DNA from: Epiperipatus broadwayi
Lineage: Eukaryota; Onychophora; Udeonychophora; Euonychophora; Peripatidae
Assembly: GCA_028023455.1 (NCBI GenBank)
Contig: JAQFVV010000017.1
Span: 3,626,098-3,690,097, forward strand
Reading direction: 5' to 3'
DNA: 64,000 nt
Below, one piece after another: positions 11,484 to 22,429 of the stretch. Every line of letters begins with the position of its first letter. Positions within the stretch are counted from its first letter, which is position 1. The translations under genes and the position numbers were made by a program. A model generated the notes under the pieces. That model saw only the letters and a program-made list of their open reading frames with translations. It made no database searches and was not told the DNA's origin.

Positions 11484-12018
11484 ATTTACTAAGGCTGAAA
11501 CCTCAAACATGTGCATGTAAAATGCAATAGTAGAGACCTCTACAGGTCTTAACCACAAGCTTACATTTTGGAAGAAAAGAGGGGAACCCTCTTTACTTCA
11601 ACCTACTTTCTATATAAATAGGTAAAGCTGAAGTGGTTATATCTGAGAGCATGAAGCTATTCAATACTTCACTGATTAAGTCCACATTTCTTATTACACA
11701 TTAATACTCGTGAAGTCTTTCGATTTACAATGAGTCAATGGAAATATCTTATAGTTAAAAATCTGTTGTAACCTCAAACATGTGCATGTAAAATGTTTAA
11801 TAAGAAATGTGGACTTAATCAGTGAAGTATTGAATAGCTTCATGCTCTCAGATCTAACTGCTTCAGCTTCACCTATTTATATAGAAAGTAGGTTGAAGTA
11901 AAGAGGGTTCCCCTTTTTTCTTCCAAAATGTAAGCTTGTGGTTAAGACTTGTAGAGGTCCCTACTATCGCATTTTACACACACATGTTTGAGGTTACAGC
12001 CTTAGTAAATATTACTTA
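11484..12018. repeat. Foldback element with about 210-bp arms
   Basis: The left arm (about 11484-11703) and right arm (about 11801-12018) are strongly similar reverse complements. Both contain CTATTCAATACTTCACTGA, AACCTACTTTCTATATA and ACCTCAAACATG. The outer ends read TATTTACTAAGGCTG. The sequence beyond the right end (TTACGTAATCAATGTG, then ATTTATAATTACAACTTT) recurs in reverse at 42360-42430 beside PLE 3' ends, linking this foldback to that family. Confidence 0.85.
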
Positions 12019-12079
12019 CGTAATCAATGTGTGTTTAAATAAATTTATAATTACAACTTTAAATTATTTATATACTAGA

Positions 12080-12310
12080 CTAATATCTAGTTTGTGGTTT
12101 TTCTCAGTCTGGGGATATTGAATGAGTAGGCACTAGATAGATCTTTTATGCATAAATCTTCTTGCATCCATTGATTACTATGGCTTGTATTGGATGGCAC
12201 GATAGCATGGTGATTTTGTCATTGTTTTAACAGCTTGTGCAAACATAGAAAATAGTGATCATGTGATATATTCAGATTACTTGTTATATAACTCATTGGA
12301 AGTTCCAGTT
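12080..12310 (+). repeat. Repeat family delta, single arm
   Basis: It shares GATATTGAATGAGTAGGCAC, GCATCCATTGATTACT and the GTGATCATGTGA end with copies at 25558-25950, 27838-28040, 50960-51340 and 51535-51745, where both arms are often present. Confidence 0.7.
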
Positions 12311-13130
12311 ACTTTCTGTTGAGTTGTGATTATTTTTGTAAAATATTTGTAAAGTATTTAATAAAATAAAAATATTTATTATTTCAGTCAATTTTATTCA
12401 AAACATTTGTTTTTAAGGACAAATCAATTAAAATGTAATCATGGTAAATCAGAAATTATAATTGGGTGAAACCTTTGTAAATCAGATATTATGATTGAAT
12501 GAAAACTTCATAAATCAGAAATTATGATTGGGTGAAACCTTTATAAATCCAAAATTATGATTGGTTGAAAAATTTGTAAATACAATAGCAAGTATTTTTT
12601 GTCATTTTTTAAAAAATTCTAAATGAAATTTAAAATTTTAAAATAGCATTTTGTTGCTTTATGATGTTTTAACAAGAATTTGCTTGGGTTTTAAAAATAC
12701 AATTAAAACAAGTTTTTTTTCTAACTTTAATATATATAATTAATGAATCCACCAAAATTCTTTTTAAATGTTTTTTATATAACTATTATAAAAATATAAC
12801 TACACACCAACCTTTCAACTATTTTATAATGTAATCTTTTTCAAGGAAAACTAAATCATAAAAATACAAATTGTTTAGAATATGTGAAATTTATATTTAT
12901 TATTCTATATTAAGAAAATACTTAAAAATACTCTTTACCTCAAACTCTTTCTATTATAAACAATCTCAAAACTTTTATTTATTTTTTTTACATTTATATA
13001 CCCATTCAAAAATACTCTAAAACATTAACAAATTTATTATTTTGTTTTTTTATTAACAGAATTTCTATTCAATTTAGATTTAATTTCACTAATGTAAATT
13101 CCTTCCTTTATTATTCTTTCATGGTATGAT

Positions 13131-13235
13131 TTTTTTTTCTCATGTGTCATAGCATCAGCCGGGAAGTGAACTCCTAACCCGGAATAACTGCTTGTAAAGC
13201 TGCTGTCACTGATCTCTTGACAACCAATGCTTGAC
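13131..13235 (-). mobile_element. SINE family A, near full length
   Basis: On the minus strand: AAGCATTGGTTGTC head with a degenerate A box, CAGCTTTACAAGCAG, a B-box-like GGAGTTCACTTCCC, GCTGATGCTATGACACATG and an A tail. Flanks TGGTATGATTTT (left) and TGGTATGGTTTT (right) look like a target-site duplication with one mismatch. The uninterrupted site is visible in the opposite arm of the foldback (GATATGATTTTAT near 13760). Confidence 0.85.
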
Positions 13236-13496
13236 TGGTATGGTTTTATACATTCTAAATGTTTTATTTCAAAATATTTATGTTTAAATTATTCATATAA
13301 TTATAAATAGCAGAATTTTTGTTACTTAAATGCTGTTTTAATCTAGTTTCTAATTTATTTTATTTGCACAACTTTTCACTTCTTTTTCTTTTTAAATTAT
13401 AGGTCCATAATAATAAATATATAAATTCAACATTCCTTTTCTTTTCAAAACTTGATTTATTTCAAACTATAATTTTCTTTCTCTTCCATACAACGT

Positions 13497-13560
13497 TTCA
13501 ACTACATTCTGTAGTCATTATCAAGGAATTGATAATGACTACAGAATGTAGTTGAAACGT
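13497..13560. ncRNA. Paired hammerhead gamma motifs at a palindrome centre
   Basis: On the plus strand (13526-13560): TTGATAA, an extra T, stem II GACTAC with GTAGTT around AGAAT, then GAAAC and GTT. The minus strand reads the same because of symmetry. C3 and G8 are replaced by U and A, as in the gamma copy at 42454-42506. Whether it can cleave is unknown. Confidence 0.55.
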
Positions 13561-13884
13561 TGTATGGAAGAGAAAGAAAATTATAGTTTGAAATAAATCA
13601 AGTTTTGAAAAGAAAAGGAATGTTGAATTTATATATTTTTTATTTTATTTCACAATTTTTGTCTCTTAAACATGGTTTTAATTCTGTTATTTATAATCAT
13701 ATGAATAAATTTAAACATAAAGATTTCTAAATAAAACCTTTAGAATGTATAAAATCATATCAGGAATGAAAAATAAAAGAAAGAATTTAGATTAGTGAAA
13801 TTAAACCTGAATTGAATAAAATGTTATTAGAAAAGAAAAAAGAAAATAATAGATTTGTTAATTAAATGTTTTTAGAGTATTGAA

Positions 13885-14153
13885 AAAATTAAAAGATTGA
13901 AGTGGAGTTGGGCTGGACATATTGCTAGAAGAAATGATAATAGATGGACAATTGAAATTTTAAACTGGATTCCAAGAGATTGTAAAAGACCCAGAAAGAG
14001 ACCACATGTGAGATGGATGGATGAAATAAGAAAGTATTCAGGGGTGTGGAGAAGAGAAGCTAAAGATCGGAGAAGATGGATTAAACTTGGAGAGACCTTC
14101 ATCCTGCAGTGGATTGATAATGATTGATGATGATGATGATGATGATGATGATA
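13885..14153 (+). mobile_element. RTE-type LINE, 3' tail copy
   Basis: This is the C-terminal coding region and 3' end of the element at 52243-55225. It reads KRLKWSWAGHIARRNDNRWT, later WIPRDCKRPRKRPHVRWMD, then the stop and a (GAT)n tail. The frame is open for 76 codons here, better preserved than in the long copy. Severe 5' truncation and a short tandem-repeat tail are typical of RTE elements. Confidence 0.85.
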
Positions 14154-14455
14154 TAAGTGTAAAAAATATTGATAAAGTTTTGAAATTGTTTGTAATAGAA
14201 AGAGTTTGAGGTAAAGAGTATTTTTTAGTATTTTTTTTTAATTTTTGGATTTGTTTGGAATATATGATATTTATATTTGTTATTATATAATTGTATTTTT
14301 CAGTTTTTCTTGAATAAGACTATATTATAAAATAGTAGAAACATTGGTGTGCAGTTATATTTTTAAAATAATCATATAAAAAACAAGATTATAAAGAAGC
14401 TTGGTGTATTCATTTATATATATTGAAAGTTATGAACTATTTTTGGAAAAAAAAA

Positions 14456-16530
14456 CTGTGTAGATAATACTTTAAATTCGTTTAAAATTTTTATTGGCAA
14501 ATACTAAAAAAAACAAAAGTTTTGTTTTGATTATGTATTTTTATTTATTACTTTTTCCCTATACTTGCTAAGTTGAAATATTATTTTAAGAATGATTTTC
14601 ATTTGTAAACATACATTTCTATATTAGAATTTCTAAAAAATATATTTAAAATAAAAAGTTGAAAATTTAACACAAACAGCCAGCCATTGCAGGATGCCAA
14701 AGGGTCATAGTAAACAGGTTAATTGCTGTAATTATATAACTCATGTCCTAATGTGCAACTTAAACACGGAGTAAATTAAATAATAGTCTGTTATAGTTAA
14801 TATAATACTCTGTCCTGATTTAGTTTGCACTCACAACCATTTTGAAATCTAAAAACCATCTCTGACATATCCAACTGATAAATGACATAAATATAAAATA
14901 AAAGTACTTTAAACTACCTTTAGAAATTATAAGCTAGTAAAAATAATATGCTTTATTTTATTAGGTTTTTTTTTTTAAAAAAATTTACCTTCATAAAACA
15001 TTTAAAATATGATTGCGCAAAGGACTGAAATTTGTGGGGAGGGGAAAGGATAGTTTGATGGATATGAAGTATCTGTCAAAAATTGAAGTCTGATCAAACC
15101 AAGCTTATAATTTCCAAATACTAGAAGATTATACTATTTGCCCATATGAAATAAAGCATATTACTTTTGCTAGCTTATAATTTTAAAATATGAATTTAAA
15201 GTATTTTTATTCAATATTTATGTCATTTTTTTTTTGACAGAAACATTTATATATATATATATGTAATTTTAACATAAAATAAAAACAAAACTTTTAATTA
15301 ATTGACGTGAGAAAAAATAAAGGGAAAACTTTTTAAAAATATGCGTTTTAGTTACTTATTCAATTAAAATTTTAAAATGAATTAATTAAGGAAAATATTT
15401 AAAGAAATTTCACTGCTATGAGTTTTGTCTTGATCTTTGAAATATTGTAATTTCAGATTATTTATTCTGTATATAAAATAAAATATTTCACTCTCTAAAT
15501 GAGAATAATGTCGAGCAACTAAGCTTACATACAAACAAGGCTAAAGAATAGATTGGTATCGTTCTATCTTTTCATACCTGACTGACATTTTTATAGCACA
15601 GTGGGAGATCCAATTATATCTGTTCTAATTACATATAATTTAATTTTGAATACTTATTACATACATACGTGTGTGCGAGCGCTTTATTCATAATGGGATG
15701 AGTTGGAAATGTCCTCATATACTTATATACATTCACAAAATTTGTATTTCAACTGTTAATACTTATCATATATCTTATAATTATGAATTGTTTTTATGTA
15801 AATAAATCTTCAACTTAATCCAAATTTATAATTGTAAAATTTATTCAAAATATCTCTATTTACCAAACTTTTATAAAAATGGTATTTGATTTGCTATAGA
15901 AATCTTCTCCATAAAAATCTTTCCAAATTATCATTTCAATTTTTAGGTCAACTACCTTAATCTTCTATTATCTTGATAATAAAACAATGCTTTGTATAGT
16001 TAAAAAATGCAAAATATTTTTAAAAATATGATAAGTCTTTAAATTAATAAAAGCAAAATAATCAAATGGTCTGCTCAGGAGTTCATAAGAAGTTCAGCGC
16101 CTGATGTGCCGAACTGGAATTGGTACAAGACCTGTACACTCCAGAATCTGATATTCTACCATCACATTTAACCATGTAGAGTGCAAGTTTTTAATGAATT
16201 GTCAGTAAAACAGTCAGCTTTTTATTTAATTCCCTAGGATCTGATCAATACATGTCTTCCAATTTCTTTAGTATAAAACGATCTTTCCTAATAAAAGCCC
16301 AAAACGAAGACCGGTTTTAAATAATTCTAAATACCCATATAATAATTATGTGTTCATCTGGAAGCTTGCCAACCTTTACGCATGCATAATATGGTAATCC
16401 ATTTACCAGCCACTAATACCGATTCCTTTTTCTTTTTGCCAGATTGGTAAATCTTTATAGTTATAATAAACACCTCCACACTTCCCCATTCTTTTCAAAT
16501 TCATATAAATAAAGATATAATAAAAGACAA
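14456..16530. other. AT-rich DNA with one dispersed repeat
   Basis: The first 300 bases, to about 14750, match 56840-57150 in direct orientation (segments around TTGTTTTGATTATGTATTT, GTTGAAAT and AAAACTTGAAAAT-like tails). The remainder shows no gene or assignable repeat. A non-repetitive stretch at 16060-16400 is less AT-rich, but I find no credible reading frame in it. Confidence 0.5.
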
Positions 16531-16537
16531 ATGACCC

Positions 16538-16577
16538 CCAAGATGCATTTCGTGCTGAACCAGCACTCATCAGTTGG
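16538..16577 (-). ncRNA. Hammerhead ribozyme, family beta (best copy)
   Basis: Type I hammerhead on the minus strand. Stem I CCAA pairs with UUGG. The core is CUGAUGA. Stem II is GUGCU with AGCAC, closed by GGUUC. Then comes GAAA, a short stem III AU/AU with a GC loop, and cleavage triplet AUC. Outside this, GACC and GGTC form a second part of stem I beyond an internal loop with TGGA on the 5' side. That layout matches natural hammerheads, where an internal loop in stem I contacts loop II. All conserved core residues are present, so activity is plausible. Confidence 0.85.
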
Positions 16578-17614
16578 TCCAGGTCACTATCTCCCATATA
16601 TATCTCTATTATATGCAAAGTATTTATCTAGAGTAAATTGTTACATTTTCATTTACCATTGTCAAACTCCCTCCACTCACAACTTTAGCGCCATCCATTT
16701 CAGATAAATACACTAATGATTATTACTAATCATTTTTGAAACTAGGGATTATCTCTAGCACAGATATAAACTTTAAACCTCAGTTAAAGATTAATATATC
16801 TGATTTTTTTAAATTGGCAAACCTTATATAAATTGCGTTTATTTGAATTAATGCCAAATCTGCATGCTCTAAGATAATTCTGCCATTTAACTATTCTAAA
16901 TGTCATATAAAATAACGTTTACTAAAACCTTTTTTGTCTTATAGTTTGACATGCAGATTAAACAAATAGTCGTATCTAAATGAAAAAACACCTGATTTCC
17001 ATAACTGCGTGACTATCTTCTCCCCCAGAGGCTAGCATGATTAGAGAAAGTATCTGTCCTGCTATGAAAATGGGGATGCCTGAAGAATCCACTGCTCATA
17101 CTTTCAAATACCCTAACTATATGTCAATAAAACATTTTTATATATATATTTCTTTTTTAATTTTAGATTTTCGTAATAAAACATAATGGCAGACAATGAC
17201 AATATATGCATAAAGAAATTATAAATTCAAGTTAAACGTTGTAATGTAACTTTTGTTATCATTTTAGATAGATAGGTTGGTCGATAAGTAGATAGGTAGA
17301 TAGAGTTGAAGCAATTATAATGTCAAGTCATGTGGCAGTAGATATTAAAAAGGGCTCATTTACCATTATTTACTACAATATCATACACAGGAAACAATTA
17401 TATATTAAAGACTTGAACGTATTAATTCTACATCAATGTATTTGATTGTTGTGTGTTTGCAGGTGTGCGAATTAATTTATGTGACAAAAACAAAATAAAT
17501 ACAATCAGATGTTATCTGATTTTGGATATTATCATCTTCGGTTGCTAGTAAAAAAAGATGTGATTTGGTTTAGTTTAAGAAAGTAATGATCATTATTACT
17601 TAAGCAATATATAA

Positions 17615-18000
17615 CTAGAGGGGATTTGAACCCAGATTTTCAAGTTCCCTTTAGTCATACACTCCATCTTATATCATCGATACACATGACCACACACATG
17701 TGAAAAAAATAAAGGATCTCCAATAAACATATTTCATGTTAAACCAGCATTCATCACTTGGTCTGGATCATCATCTCTCACACACATATACATAATCAGT
17801 GCTCGGTGTATATTAAGATAACAAATCTTCAAACTTTAATGAACAGGCTTCAATCTTCTTCACTCTCCAACTATTTAGCCATCCATATCATTAAAAATCT
17901 GATGATGGCATGTTCAAAGCTCTTGTTTGTCAATTTTGTTGTCATATCTATGATGACTGTAAGTCATTCTCACCCCTCATATGCAGGACCTTAAGCCCAT
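17615..18000 (-). mobile_element. Family beta tRNA-like repeat with hammerhead
   Basis: On the minus strand: a segment with ATTAAAGTTTGAAGATTTGT, then the hammerhead (17720-17761), GATCC, ACATGTGTGTGGTCATGTG, and GGGTTCAAATCCCC at about 17620, a perfect polymerase III B-box match. An A-box-like region precedes it. The hammerhead therefore lies upstream of the tRNA-like half on the same strand. The combination resembles SINE-ribozyme repeats of the schistosome Sm-alpha type. Confidence 0.7.
17720..17761 (-). ncRNA. Hammerhead ribozyme, family beta (core mutated)
   Basis: Stem I CCAA/TTGG is kept and the outer stem I is GATC/GATC. The core reads GTGATGA, so C3 is changed to G. Stem II ATGCT with AACAT is weakened; GAAA is intact. 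Probably inactive. Confidence 0.7.
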
Positions 18001-18084
18001 TTAAATATACTGAAAAGGGATGGACAGAATACAGGGTGGATATGTAATATTTAAATACAAGTATAGTATATATACTTTTAAGCT

Positions 18085-18255
18085 AGATGTAATTAGAGGG
18101 GATTTGAACCCAGACTTTCAAGCTTCCTTTAGTCATCCATTTTATCTTACGCAACCAATAACGCACGACCACACACGCACATGCAAAAAAGATAAATGAT
18201 CTACAATATTCGTATTTCATGCTGAACCAGCACTCATCAGTTGGTCCAGATCAAG
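18085..18255 (-). mobile_element. Family beta tRNA-like repeat with hammerhead
   Basis: Same order as 17615-18000: hammerhead at 18203-18244, then GATCATTTATC, GTGTGTGGTCGTGC, and GGGTTCAAATCCCC at about 18097-18110, an excellent B box. It is shorter on the 5' side. Confidence 0.75.
18203..18244 (-). ncRNA. Hammerhead ribozyme, family beta (core intact)
   Basis: The core CUGAUGA and GAAA are intact. Stem II is GUGCU with AGCAU (one G-U pair) around GGUUC. Stem I is CCAA against UUGU (three pairs), extended by GATC/GATC beyond the internal loop. Cleavage triplet would be AUA or AUU depending on stem III pairing. Second-best beta candidate. Confidence 0.75.
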
Positions 18256-18334
18256 CACTATTTATATTTAATTTCAAATAATATTACAGTACTTTCGACA
18301 ATAAAATCTTATGAAGTATATCACGATTGAGGGT

Positions 18335-19170
18335 ACTGTGGTATAAGAGCTGCGACATGAAGAATTATAATCGTTTAATCATTAAATTAATTAGGTTATT
18401 AAATCAAAAACATATTTTAAAATCTACATTAAAAAAAAAACAACGATTTAACAAAAAAAAATACGAAAAGTATTAATGTGAAGAATAGTTAAAATGCGTG
18501 TTTAAATCAAATTAAGTGTGTGTTTGCACGTGCATATTCTGCATAATCTATTTTAATATATTGTACCAGCTTACACCTGCATTTATATATGTAATATATG
18601 CGGGATTCGAACTCAGACTTTCACACGACCTACAACTCTCAGTGCCATCTTATATAGCTGACTAACCAGCACTCATTAAAGTATGAAGATTGGTTATCTT
18701 AATATAAAGCTGAGTACTAATTGTATATATATATATGTAGAGATGATAATCTGAATCAATTGATGAGTGATGGTTTAGCACAAAATACGTATATTGGTGA
18801 TTATTTATCTTTTCAACATGTGTGTGATCAGGTGAGTCAGCAATATAAGATGGCACTGAGAGTTGTAGATCGTGTGAAAGTCTGAGTTCGAACCCCGCAT
18901 ATATTACATATATAAATACAGGTGAAAGTCTGTACAATGTATTAAAATAGATTATGCAGAATATGTACATGCAAACACACACTCAATTTGATTTAAACAC
19001 GCATTTTAACTATTCTTCGCATTAATGCTTTTCGTATTTTTTTTTGTTAAATTGTTTTTTTTTTTAATATAGATTTTAAAATATGTTTTTGATTTAATAA
19101 CCTAATTAATTTAATGTAATAAACGATTATAATTCTTTATGACGCAGCTCTAATACCACAGTACCCGATT
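18335..19170. repeat. Long palindrome with a ribozyme in the loop
   Basis: The left arm (about 18335-18663) and right arm (about 18832-19170) are reverse complements over some 330 bp with few differences. They include GGTACTGTGGTATAAGAGCTGC at the outer end in interrupted form and the AAGATGGCACTGAGAGTTGT region at the inner end. The 168-bp loop holds the hammerhead at 18756-18797. The right arm carries a tRNA-like GAGTTCGAACCCCGC. Much of the arm is not repeat family sequence seen elsewhere in the window. Confidence 0.85.
18756..18797 (+). ncRNA. Hammerhead ribozyme, family beta (decayed)
   Basis: Outer stem I (GATAATC with GATTATTTATC) is well kept and inner stem I is TCAA/TTGG. The core is TTGATGA (C3 to T) and GAAA has become AAAA. 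Stem II GTGAT with AGCAC is broken. Likely inactive, but the fold is recognisable. Confidence 0.65.
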
Positions 19171-20910
19171 GAGTATAGTCTTTATATAATATTCTGTACT
19201 TTATTTATATATATATTTTATTATTTTAATAAAATAATAAAAAAAAAAAATTCTGTACTTTTGAGATGTTAATAATAATAATAATAATGTAATTCTATTA
19301 AAGTAATTGAAAAACTTATACTATATATTTTTTAATAATATTTAGTTTGAAGTAACTCTATTAATAATTATTACTTTTTGAATATGAAATGTTAATAGTT
19401 TTCAATCTTTTGATCCTACGAATATTTTTAAAATCTTAATTTGTTTGACAAGGTCAAATTTATAATAAATTAGTTACATTTAAAACTAAAACAAAAAATA
19501 AATTTTATTGCGCCTATTATTTTTAACGTAAGTAAAAGAGTTTTTAATTAGCTTGTATTGTATTCTTATGACATTAAAAAAAACTGAGGTGTTAATTAAA
19601 CTGATCGCGATAAAAACATATTTATCTGTAAAATATTTATTAAAATATTTTATAATTATTACAAATAAAAGTAGGTTAATTGGGGGGATTATTTAATGGC
19701 GCATTATTCTTATTATTTATAAATTGTTAGCTATTAATTTCTGATTATTACAATTATTATTTTTCCTATTACTACTATTATTAAACTTATTTTTAGTATT
19801 AATATATGTTTAAGCAAAACAAATATTACGAATATATATATAAAATGATCGAATTTTTTATTTAAAAACCCAAGTATAGGATTACGTTCTTTTTTAGCTT
19901 CAGAATTTTAAATAATCCTATTGCTATTTTAATTTTAAAATTATAATAAATCTTGTTTTATAGACGTTATTTATAATTAAAAAATACAAATATTAATTGC
20001 AATTTTTTATGGATTTTTTATCATTATTTTCAAATTTAAATTTATTACTTAAAAACAAAAAATGTAGGAAATATTAATTAACAATACATGAATATTTCAA
20101 TAACGAATTAATAGCCGATAAAATAATGAAATATAAAAATTCGTGCGTACGCTCACCCAATGGTAAAAATATATTAATGTATCTGTATATTGTACATACT
20201 TATACAGTATGTATATGTGATTCAATATTTATACGCAATCTAACGCAAGTAAATATGTTGAAAACAGTCTCGGTATCTCCAATGAATTTCTGAGCAACGC
20301 AATTATCGATAATGATAGCTTAGAATTGTTTTAAAAAACATATTCTGATTATAAATGTATAAATATATATGATTGCACAATACAAGATATATAAGCGACT
20401 ATTATACGTTTTTTATTTTACCTAAAAATATGCACAAATTCATGCACTAGCTTTTTTTAGCTCCCCCCCCCCCCCAGGTAGAAGAATTGTTAAAACTCGT
20501 TGATTATCTTGGTGGGTAACAAGTTTCCTTTCTTTATTTCTTTTTGGAGGTCTTTCTTTGGATTACAATACACTACTTTAGGATTTTCTATCTTATGTAT
20601 ACATTTGTACACATGAGTATATGCTCAGCCAGCATATGCTGGTATGTAGGTTGTGCTCTGCACAAAGTCATCTTATCAAGGGGGGTGCCATATATAGGCA
20701 TGATAATTAATAAAACTTATATGTAAATAAAAATATCTAGATTTCCGAATTGCTTATTGTTAGAAAAAATTTCTGACTGTAAATAAATTTTTATTTAAAT
20801 ATAATAGAATTATTTAATTATTTAGTCTTGAAATAATTGCTTAAAATATACTAATATAATCTTCAATACCTTTTCTTCCTCTTTTCTTCTCTATTTTGGT
20901 TTTTTTTATA
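19171..20910. other. Very AT-rich intergenic DNA
   Basis: Short inverted AT runs (about 19205-19250), a C homopolymer near 20463 and no gene I can support. Open frames here are short and of AT-driven composition. Confidence 0.6.
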
Positions 20911-21008
20911 TAACATATGATAACAACATTTCACTCTTCTTACACTTTAAAGCAAAATATATATTTTGCTTTAAAGTGTAAGAGGAATGAAATATTGTTA
21001 TATGTTAA
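20911..21008. repeat. Near-perfect 98-bp palindrome
   Basis: Arms of about 48 bp meet at TATATATA. They contain TTACACTTTAAAGC and GCTTTAAAGTGTAA with one or two mismatches. There is essentially no loop, so it can extrude as a cruciform. Confidence 0.85.
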
Positions 21009-21314
21009 AATATATTACATAGCCTATATTCTACTATTACATTAAACCAAACAATAGATATCATACTTTAGAGTAGACCATTCAAAAGAGGTTATACTAC
21101 CACTCTGAAAACTGTTGTGTTGATTGCTTTAAAAGAAATAACTTTTATTTTAATAACCCAATTTGTACAAAAAATGGCACATTACTGTTAATAATGTATT
21201 TAAAATAACCTCTCACAATAATTTTGATAATTCTGCAATAAGTTATGGAATAGTCATGATATGGATAATTTCTTTTATCAGTCATATTTTATAAAAACAT
21301 TATAGTGTGTGTTG

Positions 21315-21390
21315 GTATAATTCAATGATAATGCAGTAGACTTGGGAATATAAAAACGTGGGTTCAATTCCAGTGCCATCTGGAATATTT
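21315..21390 (+). repeat. tRNA-like sequence (degenerate)
   Basis: GGTATAATTCAATGATAATG resembles an A-box region and GGTTCAATTCC fits the B-box consensus at a suitable distance. I do not see a full acceptor stem pairing, so it is a tRNA-derived repeat relic rather than a working tRNA gene. Confidence 0.5.
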
Positions 21391-21862
21391 TTTGTTTATA
21401 CTGATATTTTTTACAAGTGTTATTAATTTGCTTTTTGTTGGATTTGGACTGTTATGGATTTTGTTACCTAGCTAAAGACTTGTAATTGACCATAATATTA
21501 TCCAAACATATCTGAAAATTATTGGTTTTGATTGTGGGGTTACCACTTACTTTAGCTACATGACAACTCAACTTCAAGTAAAACAGAATTAGTAAAAAAC
21601 ACAATTTTTAAAAAAGATCTTGTCAAAATATTTTATTTCTAACAAATTGGATTATATCATATTTTAATGCCACTCTGTTAAATTTTCCAACCTTATAACA
21701 TCCTTTGAAAGCTCTCCTAAATGATCACACAATTGGGAAAGTGCCTAAAATAATTTGCTATCTAGTGGAACAAAGTGAGTATTTAATTTTTTTTATATAG
21801 TTATACAACATAACCTATTTACAAAGTGCAAATGAATAATAATAGCTTTTAAAAATTTATTA

Positions 21863-21969
21863 GTCAAGCATTGGTGGTCGAGAGGTCAGTGACAGCTGCT
21901 TTATAAGCAGTTGTCCTGGGTTAATGGGTTCGCTTCCCGGCTGATGCTATGACACATGAGAAAAAAAAA
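21863..21969 (+). mobile_element. SINE family A, full length
   Basis: Head GTCAAGCATTGGTGGTC, A-box-like GGTCGAGAGGTCAGTG, arm CTGCTTTATAAGCAG, B box GGGTTCGCTTCCC, module GCTGATGCTATGACACATG and an A9 tail. This is the first subfamily (arm followed by TTGTCC). Confidence 0.9.
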
Positions 21970-22129
21970 TATTAAAATTGACAATGTAAGCATGAAAAAC
22001 TAAAATGTCAGATTGTTTAATATGTGTATAGTAAAGTATAGTATATACAATAGCAGAATAAAAAGCATATAAAACATAAATATTTTATTATTGAATAAAC
22101 ATACTCCACACATTAAATATTACATCTAA

Positions 22130-22400
22130 AAAAAATCCATTAAAAATATGTATATAAACTTTAAATTAAATGTAACTCAATGTATCTGTAAGCAAAGGAA
22201 GTAAATTACCCCCAGGCTATAATTTAAAAGCACTCTAAGTGTTGAGCAAGGGATCAAGAATACAATGAATTCAATTATTCTTTGAAACTCTGATGTTTAT
22301 AACTATACCTTTGTCAACATTGTTGGTAATTCAGAGTGAAATTAATTTATCAGACAGATAAATTATACATGTAAACTCTAAATGTCAAATTAATTTAATG
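22130..22400 (-). repeat. Single copy of the 300-bp unit duplicated at 47690-48300
   Basis: In reverse complement it carries ACAATGTTGACAAAGGTAT, ATAAACATCAGAGT and the AGAGTGCTTTTAAATTATAGCC region of that unit. No coding signal is seen. Confidence 0.7.
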
Positions 22401-22429
22401 TTTTAGAATTTAATTTATTCAAAATATTG

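Larger units (their letters stand above)
12690..14455. repeat. Giant foldback, about 1.7 kb, with nested insertions
   Basis: Outer matches include AACTACACACCAA (left) against TTGGTGTGCAGTT (right) and TACTCTTTACCTCAAACTC against GAGTTTGAGGTAAAGAGTA. Next come the TTTAATTTCACTAAT blocks. The innermost part, 13415-13640, is essentially perfect over about 110 bp per arm. The left arm is interrupted by a family A SINE (13131-13235) and the right arm by an RTE tail (13885-14153). The centre carries hammerhead gamma motifs on both strands, consistent with an inverted dimer of a PLE-type end. Confidence 0.8.

Noticed and set aside
21315-21390. Functional tRNA gene
   Set aside because: B box fits but the acceptor and D stems do not pair; kept only as a tRNA-like relic.
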